Source: Bacteroidales bacterium
Lineage (GTDB): Bacteria; Bacteroidota; Bacteroidia; Bacteroidales; Marinilabiliaceae
Direction: 5' to 3'
Assembly: GCA_900766825.1 (NCBI GenBank)
Contig: CAAFWU010000056.1
Coordinates: 10,551-74,550, forward strand
Length of the DNA stretch: 64,000 nucleotides
Shown here: positions 9,237-17,128 of the stretch, piece by piece
How positions within the stretch are numbered: the first letter of the stretch is position 1
Layout: every line of letters starts with the position of its first letter
Made by a program: the position numbers and the translations under genes
Notes under the pieces: generated by a model
What the model saw: only the letters and a program-made list of their open reading frames with translations
What the model was told of the DNA's origin: nothing
Databases searched by the model: none

Positions 9237-10100
9237 ATGAACCAAGCACAAGAAGAACGCTTGCTACCGTTGGCTCTGCGTGCCGCCGCTCGTGCCGCCG
9301 AGGTCATCATGGACATATATAAGAGTGCCGACACTCAAGACCTTGGCGTGCGCCAGAAAGAGGACAATACCCCCGTGACCCGAGCCGACATGGCATCCAA
9401 CCAAGCCATTGCCGAAGCTCTGGCCCCCAGTAATATCCCCATCTTGAGCGAGGAGACCGTGCACGAGGACTATGTCACCCGAGAGTCTTACCCCCTGCTT
9501 TGGGTTGTGGACCCCCTCGATGGCACCAAGGAGTTCATCAAGCGAAACGATATGTTTGCCGTTTGCATTGCCTTGGTCGAAAATCACAGAGCGGTCATGG
9601 GCGTGGTGGCGGTGCCTGTGCTTGGGCAGGTCTATTTCACCCAAGGGGGCAAGGCCTATCGTGCCACCCTATCGGCCAATGGCGAAGCGCAAAACCATGT
9701 GCTCTTGCCCATTACCTTTGGTCCCGTGCCACATATTGTGCTCAGCAGTGTGAGCCATCCCAGCCCTTCGGCCCAGCATCTTGAGGGTCTGCTAAAGAGC
9801 AAAGCTGGCTGGACCGACGTTACCCTCATGGGTGTGGGCAGTTGCATCAAGCAGTGCATGATTGCCGAGGGCTCGGCAGCCTTCTACCCACGCATGGGCA
9901 CCACCATGGAGTGGGACACAGCAGCTGGTCAGGCCATCATAGAGGCTGCGGGCGGAAGTCTGCTCCTTGCCTCTTTCAGCCCAGACGGCACCGCCATAGA
10001 CCTCGGCTCTCCACTAACCTACAACCGCCCCGTGCTCAAAAACCCCGACTTTCTGGCTGTGGCACACGGCATCGACCTCAGTGTCTTTGGCAAAATATGA
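9237..10100 (+). CDS. cysQ: 3'(2'),5'-bisphosphate nucleotidase CysQ
   Basis: The 287-residue member of the inositol monophosphatase superfamily has metal-binding motifs SEET near residue 71, DPLDGTKEF at 92-100, and EWDTAAGQAIIEAAGG in the C-terminal half. The TKEF and MEWDTAAG variants are typical of CysQ rather than of inositol monophosphatases. It hydrolyses 3'-phosphoadenosine 5'-phosphate to AMP, relieving inhibition during sulfate assimilation, with Mg2+ and in the cytoplasm. Its place directly after patB fits sulfur metabolism. Confidence 0.9.
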   Translation: MNQAQEERLLPLALRAAARAAEVIMDIYKSADTQDLGVRQKEDNTPVTRADMASNQAIAEALAPSNIPILSEETVHEDYVTRESYPLLWVVDPLDGTKEFIKRNDMFAVCIALVENHRAVMGVVAVPVLGQVYFTQGGKAYRATLSANGEAQNHVLLPITFGPVPHIVLSSVSHPSPSAQHLEGLLKSKAGWTDVTLMGVGSCIKQCMIAEGSAAFYPRMGTTMEWDTAAGQAIIEAAGGSLLLASFSPDGTAIDLGSPLTYNRPVLKNPDFLAVAHGIDLSVFGKI

Positions 10101-10159
10101 ACCCCTATGTGCAGAGCGCATAAGAGGTTTAGAATGACTATTAATCAACACGCAAGCCA

Positions 10160-10390
10160 ATGAACAAATCCGACACTCTACTGGCCCTCTCCTTTGCCGC
10201 CATGTGCGTCGACCTCTTGGCTCAAGCCGAGGGGTGCAGCCGTAAGGAGATGTACTTGCGCCTAAAAAAAGTAGGTCTTATGGATGGTCTAATCTATAGG
10301 CTCGACCCCTTGCACACCCAAATCAAAGAGTATGTGGTGCAAGATTTGCTCGGGGCACTGCATAGGCTCGAAGCAAAAGAAGATAAATAA
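10160..10390 (+). CDS. DUF3791 family small protein
   Basis: This 76-residue protein has the DUF3791 pattern: an N-terminal helix with a central A-x-x-x-G-x-S-x-x-E-x-Y-x-x-L stretch and a C-terminal LHTQIKEYVVQDLLGAL. DUF3791 genes often precede DUF3990 genes in Bacteroidota and Firmicutes, and the remnant of such a gene follows after 10 bp. It may be the antitoxin or regulatory partner of an ADP-ribosyltransferase-like toxin, which is inference. Confidence 0.7.
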   Translation: MNKSDTLLALSFAAMCVDLLAQAEGCSRKEMYLRLKKVGLMDGLIYRLDPLHTQIKEYVVQDLLGALHRLEAKEDK

Positions 10391-10400
10391 TCTATTGATT

Positions 10401-10568
10401 ATGAGAAGAGTGTATCATGGTTCGGTAGACATCGTTAGAGAGCCTAAGTGTTATGCTGGTCGAGATAATCTAGATTTCGGTAAGGGTTTCTATGTTACAG
10501 ACCTTCGCAAACATATAAAAGCCGAACCCCTAAATCCAAAAGCCAGAAAGGAGGAACCCCAATGTTAA
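10401..10568 (+). pseudogene. Truncated DUF3990 gene
   Basis: The ATG at 10401 opens a 55-residue frame beginning RRVYHGS and continuing LDFGKGFYVTDL. This is the N-terminal signature of DUF3990, whose members are normally about 150 residues and resemble ADP-ribosyltransferase folds (YHGS ... LDFG.GFYLT). Soon afterwards the frame ends in KARKEEPQC and a stop. The middle and most of the C-terminal half are missing, so an internal deletion is likely. The stop codon overlaps the ATG of the next small gene. Confidence 0.6.
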
Positions 10569-10783
10569 GAGATTCCCAAATGTGGATGAAGATTGCCCGC
10601 ATAAGTGTTGCCTTAGGCAAGCGCCTTCACATCTCCCCCCAGCGAGCCTTCGACATGTTCATGCAGAGCAAAACAAACGAGTTGCTCCTCAACCCCGCCT
10701 CAATGCTCTACCTCATGAGCGACCTCTATATTGTGGACGATTTTATTCTGGAGCTGCAATTGGGACCGAGGTTGAAACAGTAA
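10562..10783 (+). CDS. Second DUF3791-like small protein
   Basis: This 73-residue protein has the pattern IARISVALGKRLHISPQRAFDMFM...LYLMSDLYIVDDFILEL, close to a second type of DUF3791-like small protein found next to DUF3990 genes. The start is supported by an AAAGGAGG sequence 6 bp upstream, a rare good Shine-Dalgarno match in this window. It overlaps the end of the truncated DUF3990 frame by 7 bp. Confidence 0.55.
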   Translation: MLRDSQMWMKIARISVALGKRLHISPQRAFDMFMQSKTNELLLNPASMLYLMSDLYIVDDFILELQLGPRLKQ

Positions 10784-10827
10784 TGGGTTGAGGCCATCAA
10801 ATTCCCTTTCTTTCAACAAAACAAATT

Positions 10828-10866
10828 AAGGAGCGTCTCCCACACCCCTGTGGGAAGACGCTCCTT
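10828..10866. terminator. Bidirectional terminator
   Basis: AAGGAGCGTCTTCCCACA-type arms at 10828-10844 and 10849-10866 form a long stem with a short C-rich loop, flanked by A/T-rich runs on both sides. It lies between the rightward DUF3791 gene and the leftward korB. Confidence 0.8.
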
Positions 10867-10887
10867 ATTTTATGAATAGTCAGTTAC

Positions 10888-11892
10888 TTACTTAACCTCC
10901 CAGATGTCGTTAGTCTCCAGAAGCTCAGCAAAGTTGTGATACTTCTTCTTCTCGGCAACCTCGTCCAACTGTGCCCAAACGGCATCGTTGTAGGTTGGTG
11001 CCTCAACATCGCGGATAACACCAAGGGCAATGGGGAAGTCGGGACCCTCCATGAGAGCAAGCTTGAGCTGAAGAGTGTTGTCCTCGCAGTGGGCATCGTG
11101 AACCAAGATATCGTCCAAGGTAACACCATTCTCGCCAATCTTAACAACCTTAAGACCGAAGCCCTCCTGAACCAAACCGAACTCCTTGTCTTTGCCGAAT
11201 ACCAGAGGCTTGCCATGCTCTACATAGATGGCGTTCAGCTCACGACCCTCGCGGCTATAGACGCTATCGTGGGTGCCGTTGTTGAAGATGACGCAGTTCT
11301 GCAGAATCTCGCACACCGAAGCACCCTTGTGGTTGTAGGCAGCCTTAAGGATGTCCACAGTGCCCTGAGCATCGGTGGCCACAGCACGTGCAAAGAAGTG
11401 ACCGCGAGCACCAAAGCAGAGCTCGGCAGGGCGGAAAGGATCTTCCACAGTGCCATAGGGCGAGCTCTTAGATACGAAGCCACGAGGCGAAGTGGGGCTA
11501 TACTGACCCTTGGTGAGACCGTAGATGCGGTTGTTGAGCAGGATCATGTTCAAGTCAATGTTCCTGCGGTTGGCATGGATGAAGTGGTTGCCGCCAATGG
11601 CCAAACCGTCGCCGTCGCCGCTCACCTGCCAAACGGTCAGGTTAGGGTTGGCAACCTTGGTGCCAGTGGCAATGGCTGCTGCGCGGCCGTGGATGGTGTT
11701 CATGCCGTAGGTGGCCATATAGTGTGGCAAGCGGCTCGAACAACCAATGCCAGAGATAACGGCTGTGTCCCAAGGGGCTACGCCAAGCTCGGCCATGGCT
11801 TTGTGCAGTGAACCAAGGAAGAAGTGGTCTCCACAACCTGGACACCAACGGGGCTGACCTTTCTTATAGTCGTTTATAGTGAATTCGCTCAT
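10888..11892 (-). CDS. korB: 2-oxoacid:ferredoxin oxidoreductase, beta subunit
   Basis: The 334-residue TPP-binding subunit has an N-terminal CPGCGDHFF (Cys 17 and 20) and GIGCSSRLPHY, two of the cysteine sites used for the 4Fe-4S cluster in two-subunit enzymes. The TPP/Mg motif GDGDGLAIGGNHF continues to LNNRIYGLTKGQYSPTS. With KorA it oxidatively decarboxylates 2-oxoglutarate or a similar 2-oxoacid to the acyl-CoA, reducing ferredoxin, in the cytoplasm. It starts 35 bp after korA and is surely co-transcribed. Substrate preference (2-oxoglutarate versus other 2-oxoacids) is inferred from family resemblance. Confidence 0.92.
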   Translation of the reverse strand: MSEFTINDYKKGQPRWCPGCGDHFFLGSLHKAMAELGVAPWDTAVISGIGCSSRLPHYMATYGMNTIHGRAAAIATGTKVANPNLTVWQVSGDGDGLAIGGNHFIHANRRNIDLNMILLNNRIYGLTKGQYSPTSPRGFVSKSSPYGTVEDPFRPAELCFGARGHFFARAVATDAQGTVDILKAAYNHKGASVCEILQNCVIFNNGTHDSVYSREGRELNAIYVEHGKPLVFGKDKEFGLVQEGFGLKVVKIGENGVTLDDILVHDAHCEDNTLQLKLALMEGPDFPIALGVIRDVEAPTYNDAVWAQLDEVAEKKKYHNFAELLETNDIWEVK

Positions 11893-11927
11893 TTTCTTCT
11901 TTCGTTTTTCTGATGTCTTTCTTGTTC

Positions 11928-13778
11928 CTACTTCTCAATGATCTCTGTGAAGGCCGCAACCAGTTCGCTCTCAACAAAGGGCTGACCCTTGACTTGGTTG
12001 AACTGATAGGGAACGAAACCGTCCACCTTCATGCGTAGGAAGGCTGCGAACTGACCAAGGTTCTGCTCGGCAACCACCACTTTCTTATATTTCTTGAGCA
12101 CTGCGGCTGTGTTGGCTGGCAGTGGGTTGATGAATTTGAAGTGAGCCAATGCCACTTTCTTGCCTGCGGCACGCATGGTGTCCATGGCGGCATGCAGGTG
12201 ACCGTAGGTGCCACCAAAGCCCACAATGAGCAGGTCGGCATCGTCGGCATCGCCCAGCACCTCAACATCGGGCACGGGAATCTTGTCCACCTTAGCCTGA
12301 CGCTTGCGGCACATGAGGTCGTGGTTCTCGGGGTTGGTGGATATGGCACCTGTCTTGTCGTCCTTCTCCAAACCGCCCAGAATGTGCTGGAAACCTTCGC
12401 GACCAGGCACAGCCCAGTAGCGTACGCCTGTCTCCTCGTTGCGCATATAGGGGGTCCAGGTGCCCTTGAGCTCCTCGGGTACGTAGGGGGGCACAATGGT
12501 GGGGTATTTTCCCAACTCGGGCAGACGGAAAGCGCCAGAGCCGTTGGCAACAAAGGCATCGGTGAGCAGAACCACTGGGGTCATGTGCTCCAGAGCCATC
12601 TTGCTGGCCTGATAGGCTGCGTCGAAGCAGTCTACGGGCGATGTGGCGGCAATTACGGGCATGGGTGTCTCGCCGTTGCGACCAAAGAGAACCTGAAGCA
12701 GGTCGGTCTGCTCACTCTTGGTGGGAAGACCTGTGGCTGGACCACCGCGCTGCACGTCGATGACAACCAAAGGCAGCTCGAGAATAACGGCCAAGTTCAT
12801 AGCCTCGCTCTTGAGGCATATGCCAGGACCCGAGGTCGAGGTCACGGCCAGTGCACCAGCAAACGATGCGCCCAGAGCCGACGAGCAACCTGCCAACTCA
12901 TCTTCGCACTGAACGGTTATGACGCCCAACGATTTGTGTTTCGAGAGCTCGTGCAGTATGTCGGTTGCGGGGGTTATGGGGTAGGAGCCCAAGAAGAGGC
13001 GCAGACCTGCCTTCTCGGCTGCGGCAATGAGACCGTAGGCGGTGGCTTTGTTGCCAGTGATGTCCATATATCTGCCAGGCACCTTGGTCTTGCTCTCGAT
13101 GCGGTAGACGTTGGTGGCGTTTGAGTGGGTGTTGTGACCGTAGTCGTAGCCAGCCTGAATTACCTTGATGTTGGCATCGGCAACGCCAGGCTTCTTGGCA
13201 AACTTCTCGCGCAAGAAGTTGTAGGCCACCTCCAAGTCGCGGCTGAAGAGCCAGCAGACAAGGCCGAGGGCAAACATGTTGCGGCACTTAACAATGCTCT
13301 TGACGTCCATGCCACTGTCGGCCAAACAGTCTTTGACCATCTGGGTTATGGGGCATGCAATGACGCGGTCGGGGTCGATGCCCATCTCGGCAATGGGGTC
13401 GTTGGTGGCAAAGACTGCCTTCTTGAGGTCGCTCTCGCGGAAGGCATCGGTGTCTATGATGATTGTGGCGTTTGGTTTGGCATAGCGATACTGGGTCTTG
13501 AGCGCAGCTGCATTCATGGCCACCAACACGTCGCACTGGTCGCCAGGGGTGTAGACCTGACCGGCACCAATGTGAACCTGGAAGCCTGACACACCAGTGA
13601 GCGAACCCTGTGGGGCGCGTATGTCGGCTGGGTAGTCGGGGAACGTGCTGATGCTGTTGCCCACCGTAGCCGACACTGTCGAAAAGATGTTACCTGCCAA
13701 CTGCATGCCGTCGCCCGAATCGCCCGAGAAGCGGACTGTGACGTTGTCAAGTTCCTTCACAATCAATTTGTCTGCCAT
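11928..13778 (-). CDS. korA: 2-oxoacid:ferredoxin oxidoreductase, alpha subunit (gamma-alpha fusion)
   Basis: The 616-residue protein has an N-terminal gamma domain (FSGDSGDGMQLAGNIF, ADIRAPQG) followed by the alpha pyrimidine-binding domain, with GSYPITPATDILHEL near residue 260 and EDELAGCSSALGASFAGA. It ends with the C-terminal transketolase-like domain (FGGTYGH.HAA, VVAEQNLGQFAAFLR). This gamma-alpha fusion is the usual form in Bacteroidota. It pairs with KorB to oxidise 2-oxoglutarate or a similar acid with ferredoxin as acceptor. It lies 66 bp after gldA, with a hairpin between them. Confidence 0.92.
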   Translation of the reverse strand: MADKLIVKELDNVTVRFSGDSGDGMQLAGNIFSTVSATVGNSISTFPDYPADIRAPQGSLTGVSGFQVHIGAGQVYTPGDQCDVLVAMNAAALKTQYRYAKPNATIIIDTDAFRESDLKKAVFATNDPIAEMGIDPDRVIACPITQMVKDCLADSGMDVKSIVKCRNMFALGLVCWLFSRDLEVAYNFLREKFAKKPGVADANIKVIQAGYDYGHNTHSNATNVYRIESKTKVPGRYMDITGNKATAYGLIAAAEKAGLRLFLGSYPITPATDILHELSKHKSLGVITVQCEDELAGCSSALGASFAGALAVTSTSGPGICLKSEAMNLAVILELPLVVIDVQRGGPATGLPTKSEQTDLLQVLFGRNGETPMPVIAATSPVDCFDAAYQASKMALEHMTPVVLLTDAFVANGSGAFRLPELGKYPTIVPPYVPEELKGTWTPYMRNEETGVRYWAVPGREGFQHILGGLEKDDKTGAISTNPENHDLMCRKRQAKVDKIPVPDVEVLGDADDADLLIVGFGGTYGHLHAAMDTMRAAGKKVALAHFKFINPLPANTAAVLKKYKKVVVAEQNLGQFAAFLRMKVDGFVPYQFNQVKGQPFVESELVAAFTEIIEK

Positions 13779-13833
13779 ATCGTTTTTGTTTGTTGTTGTT
13801 TGCTTATTGTTAGGGTTTCCTGTTTCTTATGGT

Positions 13834-13860
13834 GGAACAGATTGTTAGCCAATCTGTTCC
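13834..13860 (-). terminator. Hairpin with the gldA stop codon in its loop
   Basis: GGAACAGATTG (13834-13844) and CAATCTGTTCC (13850-13860) form a perfect 11-bp stem. The 5-base loop holds the gldA stop codon (13845-13847 on the minus strand). No T-tract follows, so it may be an mRNA-stabilising or attenuating structure between gldA and korA rather than a simple terminator. Confidence 0.55.
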
Positions 13861-14804
13861 GTTGCTTGAGCGTCTTGTTGCGTCAGGCGGTGGAATATGT
13901 CCTCTATGTCGCTCCCGCCTTGGCTGAGGTGGAGCAGTGGCGCTCCATGGCTCACTGCGTAGCGGAAGAGCAGGATGCGGAGGTCGTCATCGGTGCCCGA
14001 TGTGCTCACGGTAAATGAGTTAGACCCCGTGGTTCGCACCTGAGCATGCAGTGTGTTGGCCAAATCCTCGGCATCGATGTCGGCGTCGAAGGTCACGTTC
14101 ACCACCTGTCCGCCAGCTCCTATGCTCAGCACATCCTCCACACTGCCTTGTGCCTGTATGTGTCCGTGGTCTATGATGACCAAGTGGTCGCACACGGCCT
14201 GAACCTCCTGCATTATGTGGGTCGAGAGAACCACAGTGCGCTCGCTTGCCAAGCTGCGTATTAGCTGACGTATCTCAATAATCTGGTTAGGATCCAAACC
14301 CGTGGTGGGCTCGTCCAGAATAACCACGCTAGGGTTGCCTGCCAAGGCCTGAGCTATGCCCACTCTCTGTCGGTAGCCCTTCGATAAGGCCCCAATCTTT
14401 TTGTGGGCTTCGGGACCCAAGCCAGTCATCTCTACCAAAGTCTCAACCCTCTGTGCCATAGCTTTGTGGCTCTGCCATCGCTCGCCCTCTTTGGCGTACA
14501 TGCCCACCACCATGGTCAGGTATTCGCGTACGTACATCTCGGTGTAGAGGGGATTATGTTCGGGCAGGTAACCCAGCAGACGGCGCACAGCAGCGGGCTC
14601 CTGTGTGGGGTCTATGCCGCACACGCTCACGTTACCCGCATCGGGCTGCACGTAGCCTGTCACCACCTTCATCAGGGTCGATTTGCCAGCCCCATTGGGA
14701 CCCAACAGACCAACAACCTGACCCTCGGCAATCTCTACGCTCACGTTGTCTAGTGCGCGCTGCGTGCCGTAGCTCTTGGTTATGTTCTTTATGCTCAGTG
14801 ACAT
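13845..14804 (-). CDS. gldA: GldA-type ABC transporter ATP-binding protein
   Basis: The 319-residue ATPase has Walker A GPNGAGKST at residues 35-43, the Q-loop region GYLPEHNPLYTEMYVREYL, a signature LSKGYRQRVGIAQALAG, and Walker B VVILDEPTTGLDP. The PEHNPLY segment and the C-terminal extension after residue 230 are typical of GldA. In flavobacteria GldA works with the GldFG permease in gliding. Many non-gliding Bacteroidales keep a homologue, so the role here is only an ABC export or secretion function. No permease gene is adjacent. It is upstream of korAB on the same strand. Confidence 0.8.
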   Translation of the reverse strand: MSLSIKNITKSYGTQRALDNVSVEIAEGQVVGLLGPNGAGKSTLMKVVTGYVQPDAGNVSVCGIDPTQEPAAVRRLLGYLPEHNPLYTEMYVREYLTMVVGMYAKEGERWQSHKAMAQRVETLVEMTGLGPEAHKKIGALSKGYRQRVGIAQALAGNPSVVILDEPTTGLDPNQIIEIRQLIRSLASERTVVLSTHIMQEVQAVCDHLVIIDHGHIQAQGSVEDVLSIGAGGQVVNVTFDADIDAEDLANTLHAQVRTTGSNSFTVSTSGTDDDLRILLFRYAVSHGAPLLHLSQGGSDIEDIFHRLTQQDAQATEQIG

Positions 14805-14980
14805 GGCTTTTCGGGGTGCTGTTATACTCTTCTCGCTGTGGTTATGTGCGAATTGTCATGGTGTAAATTTACCCAATTCAATTGAAAAATAAAACATTTG
14901 GTCGCTTTATGGGGGGCTGCTTAAGTCTATTTAAGTGTTTTACGCACATTGTGTTCTTTTTTCTGGGGGTATTTATTAAA

Positions 14981-15020
14981 AAAGACCATCGCCCAATGCT
15001 TGTTTGGCACTGGGCGATGG
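14981..15020 (-). terminator. Rho-independent terminator
   Basis: The stem CCATCGCCCA(A)TGC at 14986-14999 pairs with GCACTGGGCGATGG at 15007-15020. On the minus strand it is followed by a T-run, so it ends the leftward transcript of the small lipoprotein gene. Confidence 0.85.
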
Positions 15021-15049
15021 GGCTTTTGTAGCTCACCTTACTTCAAAGC

Positions 15050-15277
15050 CTATTTTGTTTTACGTCCCTTTGATGTGGAACCATCGGCAGTTTTGCTGGC
15101 CGAGCTGCTTTGGCTCTGTGACGAGCTGCTAACCGATGTTGTGGTGGTCTGGCTGCTCTTCTTGGTCTGCGACGATGTGGATGCCATACCTATGCAGGAT
15201 GTGAGCAGAAGCATCGAGGTGGCCATGCCCAGAGCTGCCACTGCCATGCTGGGCTTTATGTTGATTATCTTTTTCAT
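15050..15277 (-). CDS. Small Ser/Thr-rich lipoprotein
   Basis: The 75-residue protein has a signal peptide (KIINIKPSMAVAALGMATS) ending in the lipobox LLTSC, with Cys at residue 28. The mature part is almost only Ser, Thr, Gln and Lys. It is probably a lipid-anchored envelope peptide. There is no recognisable domain. It lies downstream of the C1 peptidase lipoprotein on the same strand, with its own terminator. Confidence 0.6.
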   Translation of the reverse strand: MKKIINIKPSMAVAALGMATSMLLLTSCIGMASTSSQTKKSSQTTTTSVSSSSQSQSSSASKTADGSTSKGRKTK

Positions 15278-15344
15278 TGTATTTTAGGTTGTTAGGCTTC
15301 GGTGGTTAAAATAGGCCGTGAAAGACTACCGTAAAAATCATCTC

Positions 15345-17111
15345 TTACTGCGCAATCTTCTTCACGCGGCGAGGCTTCACGTTGTTGCCGTTCTCCTCAA
15401 CCCACTGCAAGGCTTTTTTCTGTAGCTCGCCGTTCTCTTTGGCGGTCTGAATCAGTTTGGCAATCTCGGCTGGGGTGTAGGTGTTGGGCGCTGTGGGTGT
15501 CACTGCGGTCTGGCATGGCATGGTGGCGTTCTGCTTGGGCTTTACGGTTTGCAGGGCCAAGGCTTTGTTTTTGTTGTTGCCAATGGTGCTCTGTATCACA
15601 CCGTTAGATATGGTCAGAGGTCCGCCGTCCGATGTGGTGAGGAAGTAGAAGTTGTTCTGCTCATTGCTCTCGCCCACCGAACCAAAGGCATCGGCAAACA
15701 TCACCAAGTAATACTTGCCAGAGACGTCGGGCATCTTGTAGGGCCACTCGAACACTTGGCTGCTGGGGTCTATGGTCTCCACCACAGATGACTGACCAGG
15801 GATGTCGATGTTGGTCCATGAGTAACCTTGAGCCTCAAGACCTATCATACTCTTAGCCTCTGTTTTGTCCCAGTTGCCAATCATGTCGCCCTTGCTGCCA
15901 TAGACGTCGGTGTAGAGGTCGATGAGCACAATGGTATATTCGTTGGCATCGTAGGCATTGTAGAGCATATAGGCGTTGCCCCATGTGGCGCTGGCGGGCA
16001 CGGTGCCTGTGCCAGCGTTGTAGATGTTGTAGGTGAGCAGACGCCATGTTGGGTCATCGGAATCGGGGTCGTCAGCCTCGTCGTAGTCCTCGTCCATGGT
16101 CACGGTGGGCATCAGATCCAGCGTGCTCGAGGGGTCCACGGCAATGCTCTCCGACTCCTCGGTGTAGGCCACGTAGCCGCAGTAGGCAAAGTCATTGAGG
16201 AAGTATTTGTAGTCCACCCAAACCAGACCATTGTCGGCCCACGATGTGCCCCAAGAGTTCACAATGCGGAAGGCACCGTTGGACCCTTGGCTGTCGTCGT
16301 AGCCCACAATTACCATGGCGTGGTAGGCGTGCATACCCGTGGAGTTGGTTGTGCCGCGCGATGTCAGAACCGACTTGCCGCTGGCGTGCATAAAGTTGTC
16401 ACCCAAGCTGGCACCAAAAATTATGGGCGATCCCTCATACAGATAACGTTTCAAGGTGGTCAGGTTGGTTATGTCCACCTCGCGGTAGCCCTTGATTTTG
16501 TGCTTTGCTGCATCGGCATCGTCGGCGCTCGATGTGGCGCAGTCGCAGTCCGAACCCGAGGCAATGGAGCTATAGGGCACAGCGGACCACGAGGCCACAC
16601 CGCGTGTCTGCATAACATTGAGGGCGGGACCAAAGTTTGAGCCCTCGCAGTTTGAACCCTTATATTGTGATGGAATGGCACGGAAAATGTCGGCAGGACT
16701 GAAGATCTCTTTTGTTGTCAATTGGCTGGTTGTTTTGCCATTGGCACGGGCGTCGAGCCATGTGCGGGCGTTGTAGGCTGTGGCCCAAGCCACGCAGGTG
16801 CCGTAGTTGCCCTGGTTGCCCACGGGGGGCAAGTATTGTGTCAGGTCCACTTTGCTGGGCAGGTCGGTTTTCACAGTGCCGTCGCCGTCGCTGGTGTCCA
16901 AGCGCAAGTCGTCCTCTATGCTTTCGTTGTCCTCGTCCTCCTCGAGCCATCCCAAGTAGGTGCCGTCGTTGGTGGCAATGGTGGTGCCGTCGTCGTTCAG
17001 TATAACGTCCAATATGGCACTCAGTGTGTCCTCGTCGCACGCCGTGAGCATGCCACCAGCCACCATGACCATCAGGCTCAGACTAAGCCCTTTTCCTATC
17101 CAGTTTTTCAT
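15345..17111 (-). CDS. C1 (papain-like) peptidase lipoprotein
   Basis: The 588-residue protein has a lipoprotein signal ending LTAC (Cys 25), so it is anchored in an envelope membrane. The papain-like domain is complete: oxyanion Gln 100 and catalytic Cys 106 in NQGNYGTCVAWA, His 264 in YHAMVIVGYDD, and Asn 285 in RIVNSWGTSWADNG. After residue 320 comes a beta-rich region (about 340-500) that looks like a CARDB/Ig-type domain, then a Lys/Asn-rich tail ending KPRRVKK. It probably cuts extracellular or periplasmic proteins. It stands between the pentapeptide-like exported protein and the small lipoprotein, all leftward. Confidence 0.85.
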   Translation of the reverse strand: MKNWIGKGLSLSLMVMVAGGMLTACDEDTLSAILDVILNDDGTTIATNDGTYLGWLEEDEDNESIEDDLRLDTSDGDGTVKTDLPSKVDLTQYLPPVGNQGNYGTCVAWATAYNARTWLDARANGKTTSQLTTKEIFSPADIFRAIPSQYKGSNCEGSNFGPALNVMQTRGVASWSAVPYSSIASGSDCDCATSSADDADAAKHKIKGYREVDITNLTTLKRYLYEGSPIIFGASLGDNFMHASGKSVLTSRGTTNSTGMHAYHAMVIVGYDDSQGSNGAFRIVNSWGTSWADNGLVWVDYKYFLNDFAYCGYVAYTEESESIAVDPSSTLDLMPTVTMDEDYDEADDPDSDDPTWRLLTYNIYNAGTGTVPASATWGNAYMLYNAYDANEYTIVLIDLYTDVYGSKGDMIGNWDKTEAKSMIGLEAQGYSWTNIDIPGQSSVVETIDPSSQVFEWPYKMPDVSGKYYLVMFADAFGSVGESNEQNNFYFLTTSDGGPLTISNGVIQSTIGNNKNKALALQTVKPKQNATMPCQTAVTPTAPNTYTPAEIAKLIQTAKENGELQKKALQWVEENGNNVKPRRVKKIAQ

Positions 17112-17128
17112 CTATGTGAGATTTTATT

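Noticed and set aside
12141..13124. Long antisense frames over korA and korB
   Set aside because: Both strands are open because of GC-rich codon use; only the Kor frames carry family motifs.
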